Assembly (NCBI GenBank): GCA_902602575.1
Contig: CACKRX010000002.1
Span: forward strand, 1-42,069
Reading direction: 5' to 3'
Length of the DNA: 42,069 nt
Origin: an uncultured Pelagibacteraceae bacterium
Lineage (GTDB): Bacteria; Pseudomonadota; Alphaproteobacteria; Pelagibacterales; Pelagibacteraceae
A program made the position numbers and the translations under genes. The stretch's first letter is position 1. Each line of letters starts with the position of its first letter. The notes beneath the pieces were generated by a model. It searched no databases. It worked only from the letters and a program-made list of their open reading frames with translations, and had not been told where the DNA came from. Positions 18,714-26,999 of the stretch are shown piece after piece.

Positions 18714-19982
18714 ATGAAAAGATTTATAATTACTGGTACGAGCAAAGCAGTAAATGGATCGGTAGATATAAGTGGTGCAAAAAATTCATGCCTACCTCTT
18801 ATGGCAGCATCTATTCTTTTTAAAAAAGAAGTAATTTTAACAAATGTTCCTTTGGTTCAAGACGTTCTTACAATGAAAGATCTTTTAATTGCATTAGGAT
18901 CCAAAGTAAAAATTTTAGAGAAAAAAAAAATTATGATTATTACAAATAAAAAGGATCATAAATTGACTGTTCCTTACAACTTAGTATCTACAATGCGAGC
19001 AGGGGTTTTGACCATGGGCTCTTTACTTGGACGATATTCAAAAAAAAAAATTAGAGTTGCTCAGGGTGGAGGTTGTGCATTAGGAATTCGTGATACATCC
19101 TGGCATCTTGATGGTTTTAAAAGTTTAGGTGCTGAACACGTTTTGGACAAGGGATATGTAAAAATATCCTCTAAGAATGGTTTAATAGGTAAGAGTTATA
19201 AGTTCCCAAAAATTACAGTTACAGGCACATCAAATTTAATCATGTCCTCAGTATTTGTAAGAGGCTCCCATGTTTTAAAAAATATATCTTTAGAACCTGA
19301 GGTAATAGATCTTATAAAATTCCTAAATAATTCAGGTGCAAATATAAAGTTTATTGGCAAAAGATCTTTAAGAATTAAAGGTGTTAAAGAGCTATTAAGT
19401 GGTAATCATAAAATTATTGGTGATAGGATAGAAGCATTTAGTTATCTTTGCTTAGGAGCAATTACTAAAGGCAGTGTAAAGGTGGTTAATATAAATCCTA
19501 AATTCTTACCTTCAGAATTAAAGGTATTAAAAAATATAGGTTTTAAAATTGGCGTAAGTAAAAATTCTATAAAATTAGATACAATAAAAAAATTAAAACC
19601 TATAAACGTCAAAACTGGACCATGGCCTGGATTTGCAACAGATTGTTTGCCTATTTTAATACCTGTTTTGACAAGAATTTTCGGGCAAAGTAAAATTAAA
19701 GAGACGATTTTCACAAATAGATTCATGGCTGTGCCTGAACTCAATAGAATGGGTGCAGATATAAAAATTAAAAAAAACTTTGCAGTAATTAATGGAGAAA
19801 AAAAATTAAACTCTGCTGATTGTATTTCATCTGATCTTAGAACTACTTTCTCAATAATATTGGGCGCAATCGTAGCAAAAGGATCATCAACAATATCAAG
19901 AATTTATCATGGACTGAGAGGGTATTCAAATCTTCAACTTAAATTAAGGAAACTTGGAATTAAAGTAAAAATGAAAATATAA
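18714..19982 (+). CDS. murA: UDP-N-acetylglucosamine 1-carboxyvinyltransferase
   Basis: SGAKNSCLPLMAASIL, STMRAGVLTMGSLLGR, GGCALGIRD, GPWPGFATDCLPIL. Confidence 0.96.
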   Translation: MKRFIITGTSKAVNGSVDISGAKNSCLPLMAASILFKKEVILTNVPLVQDVLTMKDLLIALGSKVKILEKKKIMIITNKKDHKLTVPYNLVSTMRAGVLTMGSLLGRYSKKKIRVAQGGGCALGIRDTSWHLDGFKSLGAEHVLDKGYVKISSKNGLIGKSYKFPKITVTGTSNLIMSSVFVRGSHVLKNISLEPEVIDLIKFLNNSGANIKFIGKRSLRIKGVKELLSGNHKIIGDRIEAFSYLCLGAITKGSVKVVNINPKFLPSELKVLKNIGFKIGVSKNSIKLDTIKKLKPINVKTGPWPGFATDCLPILIPVLTRIFGQSKIKETIFTNRFMAVPELNRMGADIKIKKNFAVINGEKKLNSADCISSDLRTTFSIILGAIVAKGSSTISRIYHGLRGYSNLQLKLRKLGIKVKMKI

Positions 19983-20371
19983 TGGTAAAAAATTTTTTAT
20001 CCAAAATACTGGCAAGAGATCTCAATGGGTTGAATATAATTTCTACATACTGTGAGGACTCGACCACAAGTGTTTCAGAGATTAAATATTTAAAAAAAAA
20101 TAAAATATTTTTATTGTCCCTCACCCGAAAATCTCTGAAAGATAACAAAAAAAGCGACATTATAAGTGTTTGTAAATTTGAATTTATAGAAAATGTGGTA
20201 GCAAAAAATATTGATCAAAAAGATAGTAAACTAAAATTAAAGCTGATGGGAATAGACCTTATGAAAATAGGTAAACAATATGAAATTAATTTGTTATTTT
20301 CAGATAATCGTTTTATAACCCTATATTCTGAAATTATAGAGGCGACATTGGAGGATTTAAAAAAAAAATAA
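19982..20371 (+). CDS. DUF2948 family protein
   Basis: Size and conserved alphaproteobacterial position between murA and hisD. Confidence 0.6.
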   Translation: MVKNFLSKILARDLNGLNIISTYCEDSTTSVSEIKYLKKNKIFLLSLTRKSLKDNKKSDIISVCKFEFIENVVAKNIDQKDSKLKLKLMGIDLMKIGKQYEINLLFSDNRFITLYSEIIEATLEDLKKK

Positions 20372-20372
20372 A

Positions 20373-21659
20373 ATGAAAGTAATTTCTGCTAAAAATAAGA
20401 ATTTTGATCAATTGTTGAATAATCTTCTTTCCAAAAGAAAAAATAAACTTCGATCAGACTACATTTCAGTAAAAAACATAATTAAAGATGTCAAAAAAAA
20501 TGGAGATAAAGCCATAGTTAAATATGAGAAAAGATTTAATAAAAATAAAACAATTATTCCGACTTCAAAAAAAATTAAAGATTCCATTAAGTCTCTAGAT
20601 CAAAAGGTAAAAAAGGCAATAGATGCAGCTTATAATAGAATTTATAAATTCCATTCACTTCAAAAGTTTAAAGATATTTCATATGTCGATAAGTATCAAA
20701 ATAAAGTTAAATATAAATATGTACCACTACAGTCAGTTGCGATCTATGTACCAGGTTCAAAAGTTTCTTATCCATCTAGTGTCTTAATGAGCGCAATTCC
20801 TGCCATCGTTGCAGGAGTTAAAAGAATTGTGATGATTAATCCTGGTTACAAGGGAAATCAAAATGCTGCAGTTTTGTACGCTGCAAGAAAATGTAAAATT
20901 AAAGAAATTTATTCTATTGGTGGTCCTTCAGCAATTGCAGCTGCTGCATATGGAACTAAATCAATAAAACCAGTAAATAAAATTGTAGGACCAGGTAATT
21001 CGTATGTGGCTTCTGCCAAAAAAGAGGTTTTTGGAGATATAGGTATTGAGTCAATGACAGCTGGACCTTCAGAAGTTTTAGTTGTTTGTGACAATAAATC
21101 TAATCCAGAATGGCTAGCAAGCGATTTAATTGCTCAGGCCGAACATGATTCTCTTGCGCAGTGTATTTTAATTTCAAAAGATAAAGATATTCTTAAAAAG
21201 ACTAAAAATGAAATATTAAAACAGTTAAAAGATATTTCGAGAAGTTCAATTGCAAAAAAAAGTTTAATGATGAATGGCATACTAATTTATGAAAATTCAG
21301 AAAATAAAATTGTAGAAATAATTAACAGGGTGGGTCCAGAGCACTTAGAGCTGAATATAAAAAATTACAAATCTTTAATACCAAAAATCAAGAATGCAGG
21401 CTCTATTTGCTTAGGAAAATATGCAGTGATGGCAATGACAGATTATGGAGTACCTGGTACTAATCATGTACTACCAACCAATATGACCAGCAAATACTCA
21501 AGTGGATTAAGTGTTTCAGAGTTTATTAAAAAAATTTCATACATAAATTTATCAAAAAAGGGTATTGAAACTCTTGGTCCATCAGTTATAACCTTGGCAA
21601 CAAACGAGGGTTTAGATGGACATGCTAAATCAATTAAAAAAAGATTAGGAGATAAATAA
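20373..21659 (+). CDS. hisD: Histidinol dehydrogenase
   Basis: YVPGSKVSYPSSVLMSAIPA, GPGNSYVASAKKEVFG, DLIAQAEHD, DYGVPGTNHVLPT. Confidence 0.97.
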   Translation: MKVISAKNKNFDQLLNNLLSKRKNKLRSDYISVKNIIKDVKKNGDKAIVKYEKRFNKNKTIIPTSKKIKDSIKSLDQKVKKAIDAAYNRIYKFHSLQKFKDISYVDKYQNKVKYKYVPLQSVAIYVPGSKVSYPSSVLMSAIPAIVAGVKRIVMINPGYKGNQNAAVLYAARKCKIKEIYSIGGPSAIAAAAYGTKSIKPVNKIVGPGNSYVASAKKEVFGDIGIESMTAGPSEVLVVCDNKSNPEWLASDLIAQAEHDSLAQCILISKDKDILKKTKNEILKQLKDISRSSIAKKSLMMNGILIYENSENKIVEIINRVGPEHLELNIKNYKSLIPKIKNAGSICLGKYAVMAMTDYGVPGTNHVLPTNMTSKYSSGLSVSEFIKKISYINLSKKGIETLGPSVITLATNEGLDGHAKSIKKRLGDK

Positions 21660-21875
21660 TTGTCAAAGGAAGAAGTATTAGAATTTAAGGGAAAAATTTT
21701 AAAATGTCTCCCGAATGCAATGTTTGAGGTAAAACTCGAGAATGGACACATTGTTATCGGATATACAGCAGGGCGTTTAAAAAAAAACCGTATAAGACTT
21801 CTTGAAGGTGATCAGTGCTTATGCTCAATAAGTCCATATGATTTAAAAAGATGCAGAATTACTTTTAGATATTAA
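21660..21875 (+). CDS. infA: Translation initiation factor IF-1 (TTG start)
   Basis: [45 protein letters not shown]...[13 protein letters not shown]. Confidence 0.95.
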   Translation: MSKEEVLEFKGKILKCLPNAMFEVKLENGHIVIGYTAGRLKKNRIRLLEGDQCLCSISPYDLKRCRITFRY

Positions 21876-21877
21876 TT

Positions 21878-21952
21878 GGCCTTGTAGCTCAGTAGTAGAG
21901 CAGTACCCTGAAAAGGTATGTGTCGTAAGTGCGATTCTTACCAAGGCCACCA
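21878..21952 (+). tRNA. tRNA-Phe(GAA), CCA encoded
   Basis: Acceptor GGCCTTG/CAAGGCC, D arm GCTC-AGTAGTA-GAGC, anticodon arm GTACC-CTGAAAA-GGTAT, T arm GTAAG-TGCGATT-CTTAC, ACCA. Confidence 0.95.
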
Positions 21953-22019
21953 CCAAAAAGCTCAATAATAGGCAATTAAATCACTTGCATCTAATTTAGA
22001 AATCTAATAATTAATCATC

Positions 22020-22039
22020 TTCTTTGTATAAGCAAAGAA
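22020..22039 (+). promoter_or_regulatory. Hairpin in the csp 5' leader (TTCTTTG-TATAAG-CAAAGAA)
   Basis: Perfect 7-bp inverted repeat, 6-nt loop, 22 nt upstream of the start codon. Confidence 0.4.
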
Positions 22040-22061
22040 TAACTAATAAAGAAAGAGTAAA

Positions 22062-22271
22062 ATGAGTCTAAAAGGTAAAGTAAAATGGTTTAATGGAAAA
22101 AAAGGCTATGGTTTCATTGAACGTGAAGATAAAGAAAAAGATGTATTCGTTCACGCATCTGCAGTTAGAGATGCTGGTTTAAGATTTTTAAACGAAGGTG
22201 ACGAGATTACATTTGAAGTTGAAGACGGAGATAAAGGTCCTTCCGCAGTAAAACTGCAAAAAACCTCTTAA
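22062..22271 (+). CDS. Cold-shock (CspA) family protein
   Basis: [31 protein letters not shown]. Confidence 0.97.
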   Translation: MSLKGKVKWFNGKKGYGFIEREDKEKDVFVHASAVRDAGLRFLNEGDEITFEVEDGDKGPSAVKLQKTS

Positions 22272-22272
22272 T

Positions 22273-22358
22273 TCTAATTCATCATTATTGTATAGGAGTA
22301 TGAAGCCCATTGGTTTTATTATTCCTATACAATTCATTCTTGTATTTTTGGAATTAGA
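22273..22358 (+). other. Nested inverted repeats directly after csp; candidate structured 3'UTR
   Basis: Outer stem TCTAATTC(22273-22280)/GAATTAGA(22351-22358); inner 11-bp stem ATTGTATAGGA(22287-22297)/TCCTATACAAT(22323-22333). Confidence 0.4.
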
Positions 22359-22424
22359 TGTTATTTAATCCTTATGATTATATTAAATAATACGTTTAAT
22401 TCATCTCACAGACATCATACACAT

Positions 22425-22441
22425 GCTGGCTGCAAGCTAGC
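22425..22441 (+). terminator. Possible GC-rich hairpin before T-rich stretch (GCTGGC-TGCAA-GCTAGC)
   Basis: 6-bp stem with one G-U, followed by TATTTAATTATTT; weak as an intrinsic terminator. Confidence 0.25.
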
Positions 22442-22497
22442 TATTTAATTATTTAATAAATTTAAATTTAACAACAATTAATATAAAATAAACATAG

Positions 22498-22572
22498 GCC
22501 CTGGTGGTGAAATGGTTATCACGGAAGTTTGTGGAACTTCAGTTTTTGGTTCGATCCCAAGCCAGGGTACCA
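22498..22572 (+). tRNA. tRNA-His(GTG), discriminator A, CCA encoded
   Basis: Acceptor GCCCTGG/CCAGGGT, D arm GTGA-AATGGTTA-TCAC, anticodon arm GAAGT-TTGTGGA-ACTTC, T-loop TTCGATC, ACCA; immediately upstream of hisS. Confidence 0.95.
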
Positions 22573-22577
22573 AAAAA

Positions 22578-23972
22578 ATGAGTACAAAAAATAAATTAAC
22601 TCCTGGGTTACCCCAGGGATTTGAAGATAGGTGGAATAAAAGATTACTTCTTAAAAAGAAACTTTTAAAAGTTATAGAGAATAATTTTATAAAATTCGGG
22701 TTCGACCCTTTGGAAACTCCATCGTTTGAAATTGCAGAAAATATAGGATCCTTTCTTGCAGAGGATGAAAATAATCCTATGTCTGATGTATTCTCTTTTA
22801 AAGATGGAGCAAAAGATATTACTCTTCGTTATGATCTATCAAGTCCATTAGCAAGATTTGTTGCACAAAATAATCAAGAGCTTCCTTCAATATTTAAAAG
22901 ATACGCAATCCAAAATGTTTTTAGAAATGAGAAAGCTGGAAATGCTCGTTACAGAGAATTTACACAAGCAGATTGTGATATTGTAGGAAATGTTAACCCA
23001 GCCCTAGCGAATGCAGAATTATGCAATTTGATTGCAAGTACCTTGTTGGAGTGTGGTTTAAAAAAAGATCAATTCATCATTAACGTCAGTAATAGAAAAA
23101 TAATTCAAGGTTTAATCAAAGATTTAAAAATACCAGATAATAAACAGACCAAGGTTATGAGAGCAATTGATAAGCTTGATAAACCTGATTTTGGGTTAAA
23201 AGGTGTTGAAGATTTATTAAAAAAAGAAAGAAAAGATAAAAGTGGTGCGATTACAAAAGGAGCTAATCTTAATGATGATGAAGTATCTAAAATCTTAAAT
23301 TTTCTAAAAATAAATGATTTAAGAAAACTTAAACAAAATTTTAAAAACCCCTTGACTCAGGAAGGAATTAAAGAATTGGAAGATCTTTTAGAAATTTTAA
23401 AATTTGGAAATTATTCTGATCAAGTAAAAACAAATTTTACAATTGTAAGAGGTCTTGCATATTACGATGGTTTTTGTGTTGAAACAAATCTTAATTTTAA
23501 ATTAAAAAATAATAAAGGCAAAGAGGTAGATGTTGGAAGTATTTGCTCTGGAGGACAATATAATAAGTTAATATCTAGATTTAAGGGAGTAGATATACCT
23601 GGCACAGGTGTAAGTATTGGTGTTGATAGATTGTTATTTGCAATGATGCAATTAAATCCAGAAGTTAATGAACAAAAGCCAGTTATTATTTGCGTGATGG
23701 ATGAAAAATATTTAAAAAATTATTATGAAATTCTGGAAACTCTGAGAAAAAACAATATTAATTCAGAAATTTTTTTAGATAGTAAAAAAAATCTTGGGAA
23801 ACAATTGACTTATGCCAATAAAAGAGGGTGTCCCATTGCAGTAATTTGCGGGGAAAATGAATTTAAAGATGATAATATTACCTTGAAAAATCTTCTCGGA
23901 GTTAAAGGAGAAAATAACCAAGCTACATTTCCAAAAGAAAATTTAATCGATGAAATCAAAAAATTTATCTGA
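22578..23972 (+). CDS. hisS: Histidyl-tRNA synthetase (true start likely MSTKNK; the track start at 22512 lies inside tRNA-His)
   Basis: LRYDLSSPLARFVAQN, FRNEKAGNARYREFTQADCDIVG, GLAYYDGF, GTGVSIGVDRL. Confidence 0.93.
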   Translation: MSTKNKLTPGLPQGFEDRWNKRLLLKKKLLKVIENNFIKFGFDPLETPSFEIAENIGSFLAEDENNPMSDVFSFKDGAKDITLRYDLSSPLARFVAQNNQELPSIFKRYAIQNVFRNEKAGNARYREFTQADCDIVGNVNPALANAELCNLIASTLLECGLKKDQFIINVSNRKIIQGLIKDLKIPDNKQTKVMRAIDKLDKPDFGLKGVEDLLKKERKDKSGAITKGANLNDDEVSKILNFLKINDLRKLKQNFKNPLTQEGIKELEDLLEILKFGNYSDQVKTNFTIVRGLAYYDGFCVETNLNFKLKNNKGKEVDVGSICSGGQYNKLISRFKGVDIPGTGVSIGVDRLLFAMMQLNPEVNEQKPVIICVMDEKYLKNYYEILETLRKNNINSEIFLDSKKNLGKQLTYANKRGCPIAVICGENEFKDDNITLKNLLGVKGENNQATFPKENLIDEIKKFI

Positions 23973-24999
23973 AAAAATTCTTAGATCTGTAAAATCTAAT
24001 GGATTTAAATACATTGAATTACCATCAGTAATTGAAGCTGATCACATAGTTCAAAGGTCAGGTGAAAATTTTAGAAAGTTTATTTTCTCATTTACTGATC
24101 AAAATGGAAGTGAGCTATGTTTAAGGCCTGATTTAACAATTGTTTCCTGCCTTCGGTATCTTGAAAATAGTCTAAGAACCAAAGAAAAAATATTTTATAG
24201 TGGGCAGGCATATAGAAAATCAAATAACAAAAAAGACTCGATTATAAGGGACCAAATTGGATTTGAAATTATTGGCTCAAAGGACGAAAAAAAAGATGAT
24301 AAAGAAATAATTGATACTTCTCTTAAATCATTAAAAAACTTAAAATACTCTTCAGGAACATTAACAATTGGAAATGTAGAAATATTTAATCTTTTAATTT
24401 CAAAATTAGATATTCCCAAGAGATGGAAACTGAGACTTTCAAGACATTTTTGGAGAGAGTCGTATTTCAATGACTTATTAAAAAGACTAGAGACAAACTC
24501 AGATGTTGATCCAACAATTGTCGAGATTGATAAAAAGCGTTATTTAAAAATGACCAAGGAAAATAAGTCATCAGTAATTGCTGGGAGAACCATTGATGAA
24601 ATTTTAAAGAGATTTGATAAAAAAATAAAGGACCCAAGGCGCCCAAGCAAAGGTAGAAATGTCTCAAAGATCATTAGACAGTTTTTAAAGATTAAATGTC
24701 CGATCAATAATGCGGCAAAGGAATTGAATAAATTTTTTAAAAAAAATAAAATTAACCTAGCAGTTGACCAAAAATATTTTCCATTATCAAATAAAATAGT
24801 TTCAAAACTTAATGTAATTTTTTCAACTGCTTTTGGAAGGCAACTCGAATACTACACAGGTATGGTGTTTAAAATTGATATTAAATCAAAAAATAAAATT
24901 AAAAATATATTTAATGGTGGTAGATATGATCAATTAATTTCTGATTTAGGATCAAAAAAAAAGGTTCCAGCTGTCGGAGCAGCAATCAACTTAAAGTAA
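23950..24999 (+). CDS. hisZ: ATP phosphoribosyltransferase regulatory subunit (HisZ-like)
   Basis: Class II aaRS-like fold remnants (LRPDLTIVSCLRYL, FYSGQAYR, YYTGMVFKI), between hisS and hisG. Confidence 0.85.
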   Translation: MKSKNLSEKILRSVKSNGFKYIELPSVIEADHIVQRSGENFRKFIFSFTDQNGSELCLRPDLTIVSCLRYLENSLRTKEKIFYSGQAYRKSNNKKDSIIRDQIGFEIIGSKDEKKDDKEIIDTSLKSLKNLKYSSGTLTIGNVEIFNLLISKLDIPKRWKLRLSRHFWRESYFNDLLKRLETNSDVDPTIVEIDKKRYLKMTKENKSSVIAGRTIDEILKRFDKKIKDPRRPSKGRNVSKIIRQFLKIKCPINNAAKELNKFFKKNKINLAVDQKYFPLSNKIVSKLNVIFSTAFGRQLEYYTGMVFKIDIKSKNKIKNIFNGGRYDQLISDLGSKKKVPAVGAAINLK

Positions 25000-25002
25000 A
25001 TT

Positions 25003-25686
25003 ATGAACAATACAATTAACATAGGTATACCAAGCAAAGGAAGATTAAGAAAAGACATATTAAAGCTTTTTAAAAGGAAAAAACTAAAACTTACTTCAGA
25101 AAGAGGGGAAAGAGATCTCATTGGATCAATTAAAAATAAAAAGAATTTAAAAATACTATATTTACATGCAAGAGAAATTATAGAAAGATTAGGGGATGGT
25201 TCCCTGGATATAGGTTTTTCTGGGTTTGACTTATTTAAAGAAAGCGAATTTAATATACAAAAAAAAATAAACGTTGTTAAAAAATACGATTTTGGAAAAG
25301 CAAATCTAGTTGTCGCTATTCCTGATCCTTGGATTGATGTTCAAACAATTGCAGACTTAGAAGAAATTGCGTTTGAATTTAGAGATAAAAAAAAGAAAAG
25401 ACTTAGAGTTGCAACTAAATATCCCAATCTAACTAAAAATTTTTTGTTTTCAAAAGGTGTAACTCAATTCCAAATTGTTGAAAGTTTAGGAGCAACAGAG
25501 GTTTATCCTTTCACAGGCTCAGCTAATTTAATTACAGATATTAGTTCCTCTGGCGAGACAATAAAAAGTAATAACTTACGTATACTTAAAGATGGTGAAA
25601 TTCTGAAATCCCAGGCATGTGTTTTTTTATCAAAAAAGAGTTCTTCAAAAACAGGTTTAAAAAATATTTTGAAGTTATTTTCTTAG
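25003..25686 (+). CDS. hisG: ATP phosphoribosyltransferase (short form)
   Basis: INIGIPSKGRL, LGDGSLDIGFSGFDL, VESLGATEVYPFTGSANLITDISSSGETI. Confidence 0.95.
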   Translation: MNNTINIGIPSKGRLRKDILKLFKRKKLKLTSERGERDLIGSIKNKKNLKILYLHAREIIERLGDGSLDIGFSGFDLFKESEFNIQKKINVVKKYDFGKANLVVAIPDPWIDVQTIADLEEIAFEFRDKKKKRLRVATKYPNLTKNFLFSKGVTQFQIVESLGATEVYPFTGSANLITDISSSGETIKSNNLRILKDGEILKSQACVFLSKKSSSKTGLKNILKLFS

Positions 25687-25806
25687 TATCACATCTTTAA
25701 GATAAATAAGAATAATTTTGATTACATCTAAATTTCTTAAAGTTGCATAACCACCTATTAAAACACCTATTATAACAATTATTTTAAGGGTTAATTGAAA
25801 TTCCAT
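25675..25806 (-). CDS. Small single-TM hypothetical protein, 43 aa (not in ORF track)
   Basis: My translation: MEFQLTLKIIVIIGVLIGGYATLRNLDVIKIILIYLKDVILRK*; fills the gap after hisG; 12-nt convergent overlap. Confidence 0.4.
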   Translation of the reverse strand: MEFQLTLKIIVIIGVLIGGYATLRNLDVIKIILIYLKDVILRK

Positions 25807-25842
25807 TTTTTTAATTAACTATATTTAACTTATTTAATCTTA

Positions 25843-25864
25843 AAATTGTACAATATTACAATTT
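25843..25864. promoter_or_regulatory. Inverted repeat AAATTGTA-CAATAT-TACAATTT upstream of rmuC
   Basis: 8-bp perfect arms with 6-nt spacer in a 124-bp intergenic region. Confidence 0.35.
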
Positions 25865-25930
25865 CATTAGTTTTTTAAATTTTTTTTACTTGTATACTTT
25901 GATAAAATAGGAATATTTATAATTAATAAT

Positions 25931-26986
25931 ATGCAAGATTCGATATTATATTTAATTTTAGTTTTAATGGGAATAATAATTTATCTATTAATTTCTCAGA
26001 GGAAAAATAAGGTAGAACCAAAAGATAATTCTCACGATATAAACAGTTTAAAAGACAGCATTAATAGTTCATTTAATACAATGACCGCATCATTTAACAG
26101 TTTATCCAAAGATGTTACAAGAGACATGACTCAGACATTAACCTCAGTAAATCAAAAAGTTGAGGCATTTAATACACAGGTAAAAGACTTAAATGAAAGC
26201 CAGAGGGGCATTAATAAAATACTTGCAGGGGTCAAAAAATTTGGAACATTAGCTGAATTTAGTTTGGGATCTTTATTAGAAGATTTATTACCAGCTTCAC
26301 AATATTTGTCGAATGTTAAAATGAAAGAAGACACGAGTGAAAATGTAGAGTTTGCCATTAAACTTAAAGAAGATGTGCTTGTACCAGTTGATAGTCATTT
26401 TCCAGTTGATAAATTTAAAGCTATTGAGGATGCATTTAACAGTGAAGATAAAAAAGCTGCTGCTGATGCAAGAAAAAATTTAGCAAAAGCTTTTAGAGAC
26501 AAAGCAAAATCAGTAAATGATAAATATATAAATCCTCCAAAAACTACAGACTTTGCAATTGTTTATGCACCTACAGAGAGTCTATTTTCAGAATTAAGTT
26601 CTTACCAAGATCCAATTAATAAAGAGTTATTGACTCAAGAATTGATGAAAAAGTACAAAGTTGTAATTTTAGGACCCAATACACTTTCAGCTTATTTGCA
26701 ATCTCTTCATATGGGTTTCCAAACATTAAAAGTTCAAAAGCACGCAACAGAAATCTATGACCATCTAAAAACAATCAGTACAAGATTTTCAACTCATTTT
26801 GATAATATTTACAAATTAAGAAAAAAGTTAGAAGAGGCCATGACAGTTGTTGACAGTTTTGGAAAAGATGCCAGAGCAATAAGTAGATCTATTGAGGTAA
26901 TAAAAAATCCATCTGATGATGATGATCCAGACTCACCGACTCCTATATCTAGCGCTAAACAAACTGAAAAAAGAAAAGTATCTTAG
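25931..26986 (+). CDS. rmuC: DNA recombination protein RmuC family
   Basis: N-terminal TM + coiled coil, then FAIKLKEDVLVPVDSHFPVDKF...FAIVYAPTESLFSEL...VVILGPNTLSAYLQSLHMGFQTLKVQKHA. Confidence 0.9.
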   Translation: MQDSILYLILVLMGIIIYLLISQRKNKVEPKDNSHDINSLKDSINSSFNTMTASFNSLSKDVTRDMTQTLTSVNQKVEAFNTQVKDLNESQRGINKILAGVKKFGTLAEFSLGSLLEDLLPASQYLSNVKMKEDTSENVEFAIKLKEDVLVPVDSHFPVDKFKAIEDAFNSEDKKAAADARKNLAKAFRDKAKSVNDKYINPPKTTDFAIVYAPTESLFSELSSYQDPINKELLTQELMKKYKVVILGPNTLSAYLQSLHMGFQTLKVQKHATEIYDHLKTISTRFSTHFDNIYKLRKKLEEAMTVVDSFGKDARAISRSIEVIKNPSDDDDPDSPTPISSAKQTEKRKVS

Positions 26987-26999
26987 TTACTAGGTTTAA

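Noticed and set aside
22512-22577. N-terminal extension of HisS in the ORF track (MVITEVCGTSVFGSIPSQGTKK)
   Set aside because: Encoded by the tRNA-His gene; the ATG at 22578 gives a normal HisRS start.
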